Shown piece by piece: positions 31,570 through 40,424 of a DNA stretch of 64,000 nucleotides (the first letter of the stretch is position 1; each line of letters begins with the position of its first letter). The translations under genes and the position numbers were made by a program. The notes beneath the pieces were generated by a model. That model was not told the DNA's origin. It saw only the letters and a program-made list of their open reading frames with translations, and did no database searches. Source of the DNA: Ruminobacter sp964520475 (lineage in GTDB: Bacteria > Pseudomonadota > Gammaproteobacteria > Enterobacterales > Succinivibrionaceae); contig CAZFNS010000002.1 of NCBI GenBank assembly GCA_964520475.1, positions 62,001-126,000 of the forward strand. The letters run 5' to 3'.

Positions 31570-32520
31570 TTAAACGGGCGCGGCCCGCGTCCCGTCCGGG
31601 TCGATCCTGCAGATGTTGCAGAACCCGTCCCCGTTGAGAATGAAATTGCCCGCCAGCCACTCGCGCAGCTCCTCGGCGCGCTCCCGGTCCTTCATGACGA
31701 CGAAGATCGAGGGGCCGGAGCCCGATATGCCGCCCGCGAGGGCCCCGAGCTCGCGCCCCTTCTTCATGGCGGCGTCGAAGCCGGGAATGAGATCCCGCCG
31801 GTAAGGCTCGGCGAGGACGTCTTTGAGCACCGCGGCGGCGAGCTTCTCGTTGCCGGTGTGGGACGCCTGGACGAACGCGGCGGCCTGCCGGCCGTAGGTT
31901 ATGCAGGTGGCGCGGCTGTACTCCGCGGGCAGGATGGCGCGCGCGGCCGCCGTGCTCACCGTTATCCCCGGGTAGCAGGAGACCCAGAGCCAGTCCGGGA
32001 AGCAGGGCACGCTCTCGGAGATGATCCCGGCCGCCCCGACCATCAGGCGGATCCCGCCGAGGTAGCACGGGGCCACGTTGTCGTAGTGCACCGACCCCGA
32101 GATCTGCCCCTCGAGCCGGCCCATCAGGAGGAGCGCCTCGTCCCGTCCGAGCGGGCGGCCGTGGAACTCGTTGAGCGCCTCGACCGCGGCGACGATGGAC
32201 GCGGCGGAGGAGCCGAGGCCCGAACCGATGGGCAGGTTCTTCTTAAGGATCATGCGCGCGGGCCGCGCGGGCAGGCCCTTCGCGGCGAGGAGATCCCGGA
32301 AGGCCCGGTACGCGTCGTGGCAGATGTTTTTGCGGGGATCCGCGGGAAGCTTCGCGGCGAACCGCCCTTCCGTCGCGAGCGAGAACCCCTCCTCCGCGTC
32401 GGAGACCTCGACGGTGTCGCCCAGGATCCCGCCGTCGTCGGGCCGGAGCGCCGCGCCGAGGATGTCGAATCCGACGCTGACGTTGCCGATGGACGCCGGG
32501 GCGTACGCGCTGACTTTCAT
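31570..32520 (-). CDS. thrB: Homoserine kinase
   Basis: A 316-residue GHMP kinase making O-phosphohomoserine. The ATP-binding motif P-I-G-S-G-L-G-S-S-A-A-S near residue 95 is exact, with the N-terminal A-P-A-S-I-G-N-V-S-V-G-F-D and the G-S-G-P-S-I-F loop near 266. The ATG begins 6 bases after the thrA stop, so the pair is coupled. Confidence 0.97.
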   Translation of the reverse strand: MKVSAYAPASIGNVSVGFDILGAALRPDDGGILGDTVEVSDAEEGFSLATEGRFAAKLPADPRKNICHDAYRAFRDLLAAKGLPARPARMILKKNLPIGSGLGSSAASIVAAVEALNEFHGRPLGRDEALLLMGRLEGQISGSVHYDNVAPCYLGGIRLMVGAAGIISESVPCFPDWLWVSCYPGITVSTAAARAILPAEYSRATCITYGRQAAAFVQASHTGNEKLAAAVLKDVLAEPYRRDLIPGFDAAMKKGRELGALAGGISGSGPSIFVVMKDRERAEELREWLAGNFILNGDGFCNICRIDPDGTRAAPV

Positions 32521-32526
32521 TTTGCG

Positions 32527-34992
32527 CTAGACCTCTCTCTTCCAGTTCAAAGTACGTAAGATATCCGCGAACACGCCGGCGGCGGTGACCTCGGTGCCGG
32601 CCCCGTAGCCGCGCAGCACCAGCGGGATGGGCTGGTAGTAGGCGGTGAGGAAGGCCAGGGCGTTTTCGCCGTCCTTGACCTTGTACAGGGGATCGGCCTC
32701 GGGAACCGAGCGGATGGCCACGTGGCACTTGCCGCCCGAGATGGTGCCCACGTAGCGGAGGGCCTCGCCCTTGGCGCGCGCCGCCTCGACCTCCGCGCGG
32801 AAGTAGGCGTCCGCCTCGGGCAGGCGGGCCAGGAACTCCTCGGGCGTGCCCGAGGCGTCGAACCCGGGCGGCAGGGCCATCTGCACGTCGATGTCGGAAA
32901 GATCGATCTCCATGCCCGCCTCGCGCGCGAGGATGAGGATCTTGCGGGCCACGTCCATGCCGCTCAGGTCGTCGCGGGGATCGGGCTCGGTGAAGCCCCG
33001 CCGCTTGGCGTCGAGGGTCGCTTCGCTGAAGCTCATGCCCTCCTCGATCTTGCCGAAGATATAGGACAGCGATCCGGAGAGGATGCCGTTGAACTCCTGG
33101 AGGTTGTCGCCCGCCGAGATCAGGTTCTGCAGGTTCTCGATCACGGGCAGCCCCGCCCCCACGTTGGTCTCGTAGAGGAACTTGCGGCGGCGCAGGCGCG
33201 CGGCCCGGCGCAGGCTGCGGTAGTACTCCATGGTGCCGGTGTTGGCCTTCTTGTTCGGGGTCACCACGTGGAAGCCGGCGAGCAGGAACTCCTCGTAGCG
33301 CGCGGCGATGTCCGGATCCGACGTGCAGTCGACGATCACGGGGTTGATGAGGTGGGTCTCGGTGATGAACTGCTTGGCCGCGGCCACGCTGAACTTGAGA
33401 TCGGACGCGTTGAGCTCCGCCATGTAGTCGGAGTCGAGATCGATGCCCTCCGGGTTCAGGATCATGTGCTTCGAGTTGCACATGCCCGCGATGCGGATCT
33501 GCACGCCGCTCTTGCGCTGCAGGAGCTGGCGCTGGCGCCGGATCTGGCCCACCAGGGCCCCGCCGACCCCGCCGACCCCGACGATGAAGACGTCGATGAA
33601 CTGCAGGGAGCTGAAAAAGTTCTGGTGGCAGATCCTGATGGCCTCGCTGACCTTGTTCTTGGACACCACGGCGGAAATGGACCGCTCCGAGGAGCCCTGG
33701 GCGATGGCGTTGACGTTGATGTTCGCGAGGGACAGCGAGCTGAAGAACTTCGCGGCGACCCCGCGGGCGGTCAGCATGCCGTCGCCGATGACCGAGATGA
33801 TCGCCTTGTCGCCGGTGATGTCGATGCCGTCGAGCAGCCCTTCCTTGAGCTCCAGCCGGAACTCCTCGTCGAGGGCCCGCCGGGCCTTCTCGGCGTCGGC
33901 CGTGTGGATGCAGAAGCTGATGCTGTACTCGGACGAGGACTGCGTGATGAGCGCGATGGAGATCCCGGCGCGGGACACGCAGTTGAAGACGCGGCCGGCC
34001 ATGCCGACCATGCCCTTCATGCCGGGGCCGCACACGTTGACGAGCGAGATGCTGACGAGATCGGAGATGCCCTTGATGGGGATGCTCAGATCGCCGGTCT
34101 CGGCGATGGTGGTCCCCTCCCGCTCGGGGTGGAGGCTGTTCTTGATCACGCAGGGGATGCGGAACTGGGCGATGGGCGCGATGGTGCGCGGGTGCAGGAC
34201 CTTGGCGCCGAAGTAGGACAGCTCCATGGCCTCCTTGTAGCTCAGGCGCCGGAGCAGGAGCGCGTCGTGGACCACGCGCGGGTCGCAGCTGTAGACGCCG
34301 TCGACGTCGGTCCAGATCTCGCAGCACTCCGCGTTGACGCAGGCGGCGAGGCAGGCCGCCGAGTAGTCGGAGCCGTTGCGGCCGAGGAGCACGAGCTCGC
34401 CCCGGGGGTTGCCCCCGGTGAAGCCCATCATCAGGTAAACGGTGGCGTCGCGGAGGCGCCGCTTCGCGAAGAGGGAGCGGGACAGGTCGATGTTGACCGC
34501 CGATTCGAGATACCCGCCCTCCGCGGTCTTGAGGACCTCGACCGGGCTCAGCGCGGTCACGTTCTCGCCGCGCGCCCGGAGCAGGGCCTCCATGAAGGCC
34601 ACGGACAGCTTCTCGCCGCGGCTCAGGATCAGGGCCTGGACGTTGTCGGGGCACTGCCCGAGCAGGGTGATGCCCTGCACGCGCCGGCGGATCAGCGCAA
34701 ACTCGGCGTCCAGGATCCCGCGGAGCCCGGCCTCGTCGAGGTTCGGGTAGCGCGCCTCCATGCCCCGGATCAGCTCGTCGAAGATCGCCTCGATGCTGCC
34801 GAGGACCTCCCGGACGTCGCTGCCCTTCACGGCCTCGGCGACCAGTTCGACGAGATAGTTGGTCACTTTCGCGGGCGCCGACAGGACGACCGCGACCTGG
34901 GACTTCCGGTAGGCGTTGACGATGATGTCCGACACATTGAGGAAACGCTCGGAATCGGCCAGAGAAGTGCCGCCAAATTTCAAAACTCGCAT
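32527..34992 (-). CDS. thrA: Bifunctional aspartokinase I / homoserine dehydrogenase I
   Basis: An 821-residue fusion, the same size as E. coli ThrA. The N-terminal aspartokinase starts M-R-V-L-K-F-G-G-T-S-L-A. The interface carries regulatory ACT-type domains (about 320-460). The homoserine dehydrogenase NAD(P) motif G-V-G-G-V-G-G-A-L-V is near residue 475 and the catalytic domain follows. It commits aspartate to threonine and methionine synthesis and is normally inhibited by threonine. ATG 34992 is chosen by similarity and a GGGGGAG site 6 bases upstream. A promoter and a terminator-like attenuator lie immediately upstream. Confidence 0.98.
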   Translation of the reverse strand: MRVLKFGGTSLADSERFLNVSDIIVNAYRKSQVAVVLSAPAKVTNYLVELVAEAVKGSDVREVLGSIEAIFDELIRGMEARYPNLDEAGLRGILDAEFALIRRRVQGITLLGQCPDNVQALILSRGEKLSVAFMEALLRARGENVTALSPVEVLKTAEGGYLESAVNIDLSRSLFAKRRLRDATVYLMMGFTGGNPRGELVLLGRNGSDYSAACLAACVNAECCEIWTDVDGVYSCDPRVVHDALLLRRLSYKEAMELSYFGAKVLHPRTIAPIAQFRIPCVIKNSLHPEREGTTIAETGDLSIPIKGISDLVSISLVNVCGPGMKGMVGMAGRVFNCVSRAGISIALITQSSSEYSISFCIHTADAEKARRALDEEFRLELKEGLLDGIDITGDKAIISVIGDGMLTARGVAAKFFSSLSLANINVNAIAQGSSERSISAVVSKNKVSEAIRICHQNFFSSLQFIDVFIVGVGGVGGALVGQIRRQRQLLQRKSGVQIRIAGMCNSKHMILNPEGIDLDSDYMAELNASDLKFSVAAAKQFITETHLINPVIVDCTSDPDIAARYEEFLLAGFHVVTPNKKANTGTMEYYRSLRRAARLRRRKFLYETNVGAGLPVIENLQNLISAGDNLQEFNGILSGSLSYIFGKIEEGMSFSEATLDAKRRGFTEPDPRDDLSGMDVARKILILAREAGMEIDLSDIDVQMALPPGFDASGTPEEFLARLPEADAYFRAEVEAARAKGEALRYVGTISGGKCHVAIRSVPEADPLYKVKDGENALAFLTAYYQPIPLVLRGYGAGTEVTAAGVFADILRTLNWKREV

Positions 34993-35010
34993 CAAATTCT
35001 CCCCCGCAAC

Positions 35011-35040
35011 AAAAAAACCCGCGATTCTCCGAATCCCGGG
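35011..35040 (-). terminator. Attenuator-like terminator before thrA
   Basis: On the minus strand CCCGGGATTC pairs with GAATCGCGGG (9 of 10 pairs, loop GGA), followed by seven T and then the thrA ribosome site. It lies between the thr promoter and thrA, where E. coli has the thrL attenuator. Confidence 0.85.
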
Positions 35041-35148
35041 CTTTCCGAACGCCGGCCGCGCCCGGAACCCGCCGCGGCGGGCGAAGCTTCCGCCGGGCCG
35101 GCGCCGGCGTCCCGTAACCTGGCGCGCCGCGCAACGATATCCGCACAC

Positions 35149-35177
35149 ATAATCCCAAATCCGCGGCCAAAAGTCAA
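35149..35177 (-). promoter_or_regulatory. thrABC promoter
   Basis: TTGACT (35172-35177) and GATTAT (35149-35154) with 17-bp spacing. The predicted start near 35142 gives a leader of about 150 bases carrying the attenuator hairpin. Confidence 0.75.
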
Positions 35178-35220
35178 GAGAAACAGCGGGGCCGCGGCGG
35201 CGGGACGGCGGGGACGGCTC

Positions 35221-35661
35221 CTACTTTTCGGCCCGCTCCTTCAGGAGGTCGCGGATCTCGGTGAGCAGCCTGACGTCGGCCGGCGGCTCGGCGGCGGCCT
35301 CCTCCTGCTTCTCCTCGGCGACGAGGGCGCGCTTCAGCCTGTTGATGAGCTTCATCGACAGGAAGATCGCGAAGGCGATGATCACGAAGTCCACGATGGT
35401 CTGGATGAACATGCCGTACCTCAGCACCACGGCCTCGGCCGCGTCGGTCTTTTCCTGCAGCGTGTAGGCGAGATCCTTGAAGTCGATGTTGCCGCACACG
35501 ACGCCGACCAGCGGCATGATCACGTCGGCCACGAGCGACGAGACGATTTTGCCGAAAGCGGTGCCGATTACCACACCGATGGCCATGTCGAGCACGTTGC
35601 CCTTCATGGCGAAGTCCCTGAACTCCTTCAGGAACGAAATTCCTTTGTCTGTTACAGCCAT
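35221..35661 (-). CDS. mscL: Large-conductance mechanosensitive channel
   Basis: A 146-residue inner-membrane channel that opens under hypo-osmotic shock. The N-terminal amphipathic helix and TM1 read F-L-K-E-F-R-D-F-A-M-K-G-N-V-L-D-M-A-I-G, with the pore motif G-V-V-I-G-T-A-F-G-K. TM2 is F-I-Q-T-I-V-D-F-V-I-I-A-F. The C-terminal helix ends R-D-L-L-K. GGAGA precedes the ATG at 10-base spacing. Monocistronic, with its own strong promoter. Confidence 0.97.
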   Translation of the reverse strand: MAVTDKGISFLKEFRDFAMKGNVLDMAIGVVIGTAFGKIVSSLVADVIMPLVGVVCGNIDFKDLAYTLQEKTDAAEAVVLRYGMFIQTIVDFVIIAFAIFLSMKLINRLKRALVAEEKQEEAAAEPPADVRLLTEIRDLLKERAEK

Positions 35662-35735
35662 TGCTAGTTTTCTCCGGTTCGTTTTGCTGTCGCGCGGCCC
35701 CCGGGCCGGCGGCGCGCGGGGCGCGCGCGGGACGG

Positions 35736-35764
35736 ATTATACCCCCGGGGACGCCGCGCGTCAA
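35736..35764 (-). promoter_or_regulatory. mscL promoter
   Basis: TTGACG (35759-35764) and a perfect TATAAT (35736-35741) with 17-bp spacing. It is the same arrangement as the purU promoter. Confidence 0.9.
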
Positions 35765-35841
35765 GCGGGGGACGGGGCCGCGGCGGGCCCCCCTTCCCCG
35801 CCGGAAAACGCCGCCCGGGCCGCGCCCCGCGCCCGGAAAGC

Positions 35842-35871
35842 TTGATAAACCGCGGGGCATGGTTGTATCAT
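35842..35871 (+). promoter_or_regulatory. tpiA promoter
   Basis: TTGATA (35842-35847) and TATCAT (35866-35871) with 18-bp spacing and a leader of about 100 bases. With the mscL promoter it accounts for the 317-bp divergent gap 35662-35978; nothing else is seen there. Confidence 0.75.
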
Positions 35872-35978
35872 AATACCGTGGACCGGGGGCAAGCCCGGTT
35901 CCCGCGTCCCCGGCGCCCCGGGAAGAATTTTCTAATCACCTGCTTCACTAACCTGTCATATTACTTAAGGCCAATATC

Positions 35979-36734
35979 ATGAGACAAAAGCTCGTAATGG
36001 GTAACTGGAAATTAAACGGTACCAAGGAATCCGTCACCAATCTCGTCAACGCTCTCCTCGCCCCGGCGGAAGCCGCCGCGGGCGTCGAGGTAGCCGTGTG
36101 CGCGCCGGCGATCTTCATCGGCACGGTCGAGGCTCTCGCCAGGGATTCGGCCCTCCGCTACGGCTCGGAAGACTGCGACGTCCACAACAGCGGCGCCTAC
36201 ACCGGCGAGAATTCCCCGGTTATGATCAAGGAGTTCGGCTGCAAGTACGCCATCGTCGGACACAGCGAGCGCCGCCAGTACCACTGCGAGAGCAACGAGA
36301 CCGTCGCCGCCAAGTACGAGGCCGCCCAGGCCGCCGGCCTGATTCCGGTTCTCTGCATCGGCGAGTCCCTCGAGCAGTTCGAGGCCGGCCAGACCGCCGA
36401 CGTCGTGAAGACCCAGCTTCAGGCCGTGGTCGACAGGTGCGGCATCGCGTCCTTCGAGAAGGCCGTGATCGCCTACGAGCCGATCTGGGCCATCGGCACC
36501 GGCAAGACCGCCACCCCGGAGATCGCCCAGGACGTGCACTCGCAGATCCGGGCCTTCCTGGCCTCCTTCGACGCGGACGTCGCCGCCGAGGTGCAGATCC
36601 TCTACGGCGGCTCGTGCAACGCCAAGACCGCTCCCGACCTGTTCAAGCAGCCCGACATCGACGGCGGCCTGGTCGGCGGCGCTTCCCTGAAGCCGGCCGA
36701 GTTCTCCGCCATCATCGCCGCCGCCAAGGCGTAA
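35979..36734 (+). CDS. tpiA: Triosephosphate isomerase
   Basis: A 251-residue TIM-barrel enzyme interconverting dihydroxyacetone phosphate and glyceraldehyde 3-phosphate. The substrate Lys is in M-G-N-W-K-L-N-G, the catalytic His in I-V-G-H-S-E-R-R near residue 94 and the catalytic Glu in A-Y-E-P-I-W-A-I-G-T-G near 167. The phosphate loop Y-G-G-S-C-N is near 208, where the family usually has G-S-V. Bases 36290-36734 are almost free of rare codons, as expected for a highly expressed gene. Confidence 0.98.
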   Translation: MRQKLVMGNWKLNGTKESVTNLVNALLAPAEAAAGVEVAVCAPAIFIGTVEALARDSALRYGSEDCDVHNSGAYTGENSPVMIKEFGCKYAIVGHSERRQYHCESNETVAAKYEAAQAAGLIPVLCIGESLEQFEAGQTADVVKTQLQAVVDRCGIASFEKAVIAYEPIWAIGTGKTATPEIAQDVHSQIRAFLASFDADVAAEVQILYGGSCNAKTAPDLFKQPDIDGGLVGGASLKPAEFSAIIAAAKA

Positions 36735-36766
36735 AGCGGTATCCCGGGGGCGCGCCGCGCCCCCGG

Positions 36767-36800
36767 ACGGCCCCCGGGTTCCCCCGGGGGCCGTTTTTTT
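36767..36800 (+). terminator. tpiA terminator
   Basis: ACGGCCCCCGGG and CCCGGGGGCCGT pair perfectly around TTCC, followed by a run of seven T. Confidence 0.95.
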
Positions 36801-36822
36801 GCCGGCCCCGCGCTCTTAAAAC

Positions 36823-36853
36823 AAAAAAGCGCCGGACGGCGTCCGGCGCTTTT
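36823..36853. terminator. Bidirectional terminator after the small membrane-protein gene
   Basis: AAAAGCGCCGGAC (36825-36837) pairs with GTCCGGCGCTTTT (36841-36853). On the minus strand it is followed by six T, serving the gene ending at 36870. Confidence 0.9.
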
Positions 36854-36869
36854 CCCCGCGCGGGGGATC

Positions 36870-37163
36870 TCAGTAATAATAGATCGTGTCGTCCCCGCCC
36901 CGGCCCCCGGAGCGTCCGATGAACCTTCTCAATTTCTTCGCGATCTTCACGGTCGCGTAAAGCCCCATGAGCGCCAGCGCCCCCAGCGCGTAGACCGTCT
37001 TGAAGACCGCCGTCTCGGAGATCGCGAAACCCTCGTACAAGTTGTCCAGAAACATGCCCAGGCACTCGAACAGGGGCGCGTAAAAACAGCCGAACAGAAT
37101 GAAGCCCAGTATCGTGTACAGCACGAACGCGACCGTTTCCCTGAAAAAATCCGCGAGATACAT
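36870..37163 (-). CDS. Small two-helix membrane protein of unknown function
   Basis: A 97-residue protein not recognised as any family. Two hydrophobic segments are clear: about 10-32 (V-A-F-V-L-Y-T-I-L-G-F-I-L-F-G-C-F-Y) and 52-72 (V-Y-A-L-G-A-L-A-L-M-G-L-Y-A-T-V). They are followed by a basic stretch K-I-A-K-K-L-R-R-F and a Gly/Asp tail ending T-I-Y-Y-Y. The positive stretch after TM2 suggests both ends are cytoplasmic. ATG 37163 is chosen because GGAGGGAGGGG lies directly upstream; an earlier in-frame start has no such site. It has a very strong promoter and a good terminator, which supports a real gene. Confidence 0.75.
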   Translation of the reverse strand: MYLADFFRETVAFVLYTILGFILFGCFYAPLFECLGMFLDNLYEGFAISETAVFKTVYALGALALMGLYATVKIAKKLRRFIGRSGGRGGDDTIYYY

Positions 37164-37207
37164 CGCCCCTCCCTCCTTCGCGCGCGTTTCCCGAGCCCGC
37201 TGCGGCG

Positions 37208-37237
37208 ATGATAGCAACCGGACGGCGCGCGGGTCAA
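37208..37237 (-). promoter_or_regulatory. Promoter of the small membrane-protein gene
   Basis: TTGACC (37232-37237), 18 bp, then TATCAT (37208-37213) preceded by TGC, i.e. both a -35 and an extended -10. Confidence 0.88.
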
Positions 37238-37312
37238 GCGGCGGGGAACGGTTTTGTTAACCCTCCCGGGGATCGGGGCGGCCCGCGGCGCGCTCCCGCC
37301 CCGGGCCGTTCG

Positions 37313-37340
37313 TTGCAAACCCCGCCCGACGTGTTATAAA
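37313..37340 (+). promoter_or_regulatory. pfkA promoter
   Basis: TTGCAA (37313-37318) and TATAAA (37335-37340) with 16-bp spacing. The leader is about 130 bases, with a GC-rich inverted region followed by an AT-rich stretch before the ATG. Confidence 0.68.
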
Positions 37341-37476
37341 ATGGAAGATCCGAACCCTAAACGCGAAAAACGCGCGGCCGCGGCGGGAGAAACGCTCCCG
37401 TTCCGGCCGCGGCGTAGAAATAATTTTGCAAAAGTTATAAAAGGCAAAGATTGTAAATTAAGCACGAAACGAAATT

Positions 37477-38439
37477 ATGATTAAACGCATAGGAATTTTG
37501 ACGAGCGGCGGCGACGCGCCGGGCATGAACGCGGCGATAAGGGCCGCCGTGAGGGCGGCGGAGAGCGCCGGCGCCGAGGTCCTGGGCATCCGCGACGGCT
37601 ATCTCGGCCTCTACCACCGGCGGGTGATCCCGCTCAAGCGCTCCGACACGGACGACATCCTCACGCGGGGCGGCACCTTTCTCGGCACGGCCCGCTTCAC
37701 GGCGTTCAAGGAAGAGTTCGTCCGGAAGGAAGCCGTCGACAACCTCAAAAAAGAAAACATCGAAGCCCTCGTCGCCATCGGCGGCGACGGCACGTACGCG
37801 GGGGCGGCGTGCCTCTGCGCCATGGGCGTGCCCTGCGTCGGCGTCCCCGCGACGATCGACAACGACACCCACGGCACCGACGTCTCCATCGGCTTCGACA
37901 CGGCCGTGAACACCGTCATGACCAGTCTCGACAAGCTGCGGGACACCTGCGCCTCCCACCACCGCGTGAGCATCGTGGAGGTCATGGGGCGGAACTGCGG
38001 GGATCTGGCCCTCGCCGGCGGCCTGGCCGGGGGAGCGGACTGCATCATCACCCCGGAGGGGGATTTCTCGCGGGAGGACCTGTTCGACCGGATCTCCCGA
38101 TCCTTCGCGGCCGGCCGGAAGCACGCGGTCATCTGCCTGCGCGAGAACATGCTCGACGCCGCCGCCCTGGCGTCGGATCTCGAGACCTCGACGGGCATAG
38201 AGTGCCGCGCCACCGTGCTCGGGCACGTCCAGCGCGGGGGCTCCCCCACCGCCTTCGACCGGGTGCTCGCGAGCCGGCTCGGCGATTTCGCGGTCCGGCT
38301 CCTCGCCGAGGGCGTCTCCGGAAAGTGCGTGGGCATCTCCGGCAACGTCCTCACGGCCTCGGATCTCGCCGCGTCCCCCGACGCCAAGCACGATCTGCGC
38401 ATCCGGGAATTCGCGGGGCTGTCCGCCCGGCTGTCCTGA
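37477..38439 (+). CDS. pfkA: ATP-dependent 6-phosphofructokinase
   Basis: A 320-residue glycolytic enzyme phosphorylating fructose 6-phosphate. The N-terminal I-G-I-L-T-S-G-G-D-A-P-G-M-N-A-A, the nucleotide loop G-G-D-G-T-Y near residue 102 (Gly-Gly-Asp-Gly indicates ATP rather than pyrophosphate use) and the catalytic P-A-T-I-D-N-D near 125 are present. M-G-R-N-C-G-D and the effector-site region complete a short bacterial-type PFK. Monocistronic; downstream to dsbD is 173 bases. Confidence 0.97.
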   Translation: MIKRIGILTSGGDAPGMNAAIRAAVRAAESAGAEVLGIRDGYLGLYHRRVIPLKRSDTDDILTRGGTFLGTARFTAFKEEFVRKEAVDNLKKENIEALVAIGGDGTYAGAACLCAMGVPCVGVPATIDNDTHGTDVSIGFDTAVNTVMTSLDKLRDTCASHHRVSIVEVMGRNCGDLALAGGLAGGADCIITPEGDFSREDLFDRISRSFAAGRKHAVICLRENMLDAAALASDLETSTGIECRATVLGHVQRGGSPTAFDRVLASRLGDFAVRLLAEGVSGKCVGISGNVLTASDLAASPDAKHDLRIREFAGLSARLS

Positions 38440-38510
38440 CGCCCGGTCCCCGGGGATCCGCCCCGCGCCGCGTTTTTGCGAGCCGGGGCGGTCCCGGGGA
38501 ACCGCCCGCT

Positions 38511-38538
38511 GTGACATCCGTCTAAACTGTGATAGTAT
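38511..38538 (+). promoter_or_regulatory. dsbD promoter
   Basis: GTGACA (38511-38516) and TAGTAT (38533-38538) with 16-bp spacing, about 70 bases before the dsbD ATG. Confidence 0.6.
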
Positions 38539-38612
38539 TTAATCGGCCCCGGAGCCGTCCCGCGCGGGCGGCCCGGGCCGCGTAGCCCTTTCGTTTCCGC
38601 GCCCGCTCCGTC

Positions 38613-40373
38613 ATGAACAGATTCTTCCTTCTTATCGCCGCGCTGCTCGCGGCTCTCGCCTCCGGGGCGGCCGCGGCCGCCCCGGCGCCCGCCGCTCCCG
38701 CGGGCGAGCCGGTCTACCTGAGCGAGGACGAGGCCTTCGCCCCGGAACTCACCCAGGACGGGGACGCGGTCAGAATAACCTTCGCCATCGCGGACGGCTA
38801 CTACCTCTACCGCGAAAGGTTCGCGGTGGACTGCGTGAACTGCGCGATCGCGGCGGTCGACATTCCCGCGGGGACGTACCACGAAGACGAGTACATGGGG
38901 CCGAGCCACGTCTTCTACGGCTCGGTCGGGATCGCGGTCCGGCTCGCAAGCACCGATCCCTTCCCCAAGATAAGCGTAAGGTACCAGGGCTGCACCGAAG
39001 GCATGTGCTACCCGCCGATCACCCGCAAAATCGCCATTGACCGGATCGCGGGCGGAACGGCGTCCCCGGCCGGGGACGCGTCTCCGGCTCCCGCGCCCGC
39101 CCCGGAGCGCGCCCCGGACGGCGGCGGCTTCACGTCCTTCGCGGACCTCGCCGGCGGCGACGCCGGCTCGATCTACCGGGCCATGGGCGACAGCCTCGTC
39201 CTCGGCGTCGGCGCGTTCCTGCTCTTCGGCGTGCTCCTCAGCCTCACGCCCTGCATGTTCCCCATGTACCCGATCTGGAGCTCGGTCATCCTCGGGAGCC
39301 GGCGGCGCAGCCGGGGGACGATCCTGCTCTACACCTCCGTCTACATCCTCGGGATGGCCGCGGCCTACATGCTCGCGGGCTTCGCCATCGCCCGCGCCGG
39401 GGCGGAGTTCCAGCTCTTCCTGCAGCGGCCGGCGGTGCTCGCCGTCATCAGCGTCTTCTTCCTGGTCTTCGCGATCTCCCTGTTCGGCCTCTTCGAGGTC
39501 TCCCTGCCCTCGGCCTGGATCAACCGCCTGCAGCGGATCAACGACCGCCAGAAAGGCGGGACCGTGGCGGGCGTGTTCGTCATGGGCGTGATCAGCGCGG
39601 TCGTCGCCACCCCCTGCACCACCGCCCCGCTCGCCGGCGCCCTCATGTTCATCATGAAGGACGGGGACATGCTGCGCGGCGGCCTCTACCTCTTCGCCAT
39701 GGGCCTCGGCATGGGCGCGCCCCTCGTCATCATCGCCCTGCTCGGGGAGCGCTTCCTGCCCGAGTCCGGCATGTGGATGAAGAACATCAAGGTCATCTGC
39801 GGCTTCATCATGCTCATCGTTCCCGTGTACCTGATGCGGGCCTACCTGTCCCCCGGGGTCATAAGCGCCCTGGCCATCCTGATGAGCGGCTCGATCATCT
39901 GCTACGCGGGCTACCAGGCCACCGGGAAAAAAGGCTTCGCGGTCCTCGCCATGACCGTCACCGCGCTGATCGCCGGGGCCTCGCTCTTCCTGACCGGGGA
40001 AAGCGCCCGGAACGCCCTCTTCCGGCCGGTGCGCGACCTGGCCGAGCTCGACGAGGTCCTCCGCGGCAACGACGTGGTGATCGTCGACGTCCGGGCCGAC
40101 TGGTGCGCCGCCTGCGTCAAGTACGAGAAAACCACCTTCGCGGACGAGCGGGTCGCGGGCTACCTCGCCCCGGTCGCGACCGTGTCGGTGGACATCACCG
40201 ACGCGGACGCGCCCGCGGGCGCCATCGTGGCGAAGTACCGCGAGCACATCACCGGAGCCCCGACCATCCTGATCTTCAGCAAGAGCCGGGTGGCGGGGAC
40301 GATTACCGGCTATCTGGGGCCGGAGCCTTTTCTCGAAAAAATCCGCGGCGCCGTCGGCGCGGCTTCGGGCTGA
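38613..40373 (+). CDS. dsbD: Thiol:disulfide interchange protein DsbD
   Basis: A 586-residue inner-membrane reductase moving electrons from cytoplasmic thioredoxin to periplasmic DsbC/DsbG and cytochrome-c maturation. A signal peptide (1-22) precedes the periplasmic alpha domain with the Cys pair in Y-Q-G-C-T-E-G-M-C-Y-P-P near residue 133. The eight-helix beta domain carries L-T-P-C-M-F-P-M-Y-P near 214 and A-T-P-C-T-T-A-P-L near 333. The C-terminal thioredoxin-like gamma domain carries D-W-C-A-A-C-V-K-Y near 497. All six redox cysteines are present. It is followed after 51 bases by a small secreted Cys protein, so the two are probably cotranscribed. Confidence 0.96.
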   Translation: MNRFFLLIAALLAALASGAAAAAPAPAAPAGEPVYLSEDEAFAPELTQDGDAVRITFAIADGYYLYRERFAVDCVNCAIAAVDIPAGTYHEDEYMGPSHVFYGSVGIAVRLASTDPFPKISVRYQGCTEGMCYPPITRKIAIDRIAGGTASPAGDASPAPAPAPERAPDGGGFTSFADLAGGDAGSIYRAMGDSLVLGVGAFLLFGVLLSLTPCMFPMYPIWSSVILGSRRRSRGTILLYTSVYILGMAAAYMLAGFAIARAGAEFQLFLQRPAVLAVISVFFLVFAISLFGLFEVSLPSAWINRLQRINDRQKGGTVAGVFVMGVISAVVATPCTTAPLAGALMFIMKDGDMLRGGLYLFAMGLGMGAPLVIIALLGERFLPESGMWMKNIKVICGFIMLIVPVYLMRAYLSPGVISALAILMSGSIICYAGYQATGKKGFAVLAMTVTALIAGASLFLTGESARNALFRPVRDLAELDEVLRGNDVVIVDVRADWCAACVKYEKTTFADERVAGYLAPVATVSVDITDADAPAGAIVAKYREHITGAPTILIFSKSRVAGTITGYLGPEPFLEKIRGAVGAASG

Positions 40374-40424
40374 AGCCGGCGGTTCCGTCAATCTGGCAGC
40401 GCACGCGCAGGGAGGTACCCAATC

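Noticed and set aside
34992..35177. Small open frame upstream of thrA as a thrL-type leader peptide.
   Set aside because: Its codons are Arg/Ala/Gly-rich with no Thr or Ile run and it reads through into the attenuator; no ribosome site was seen.
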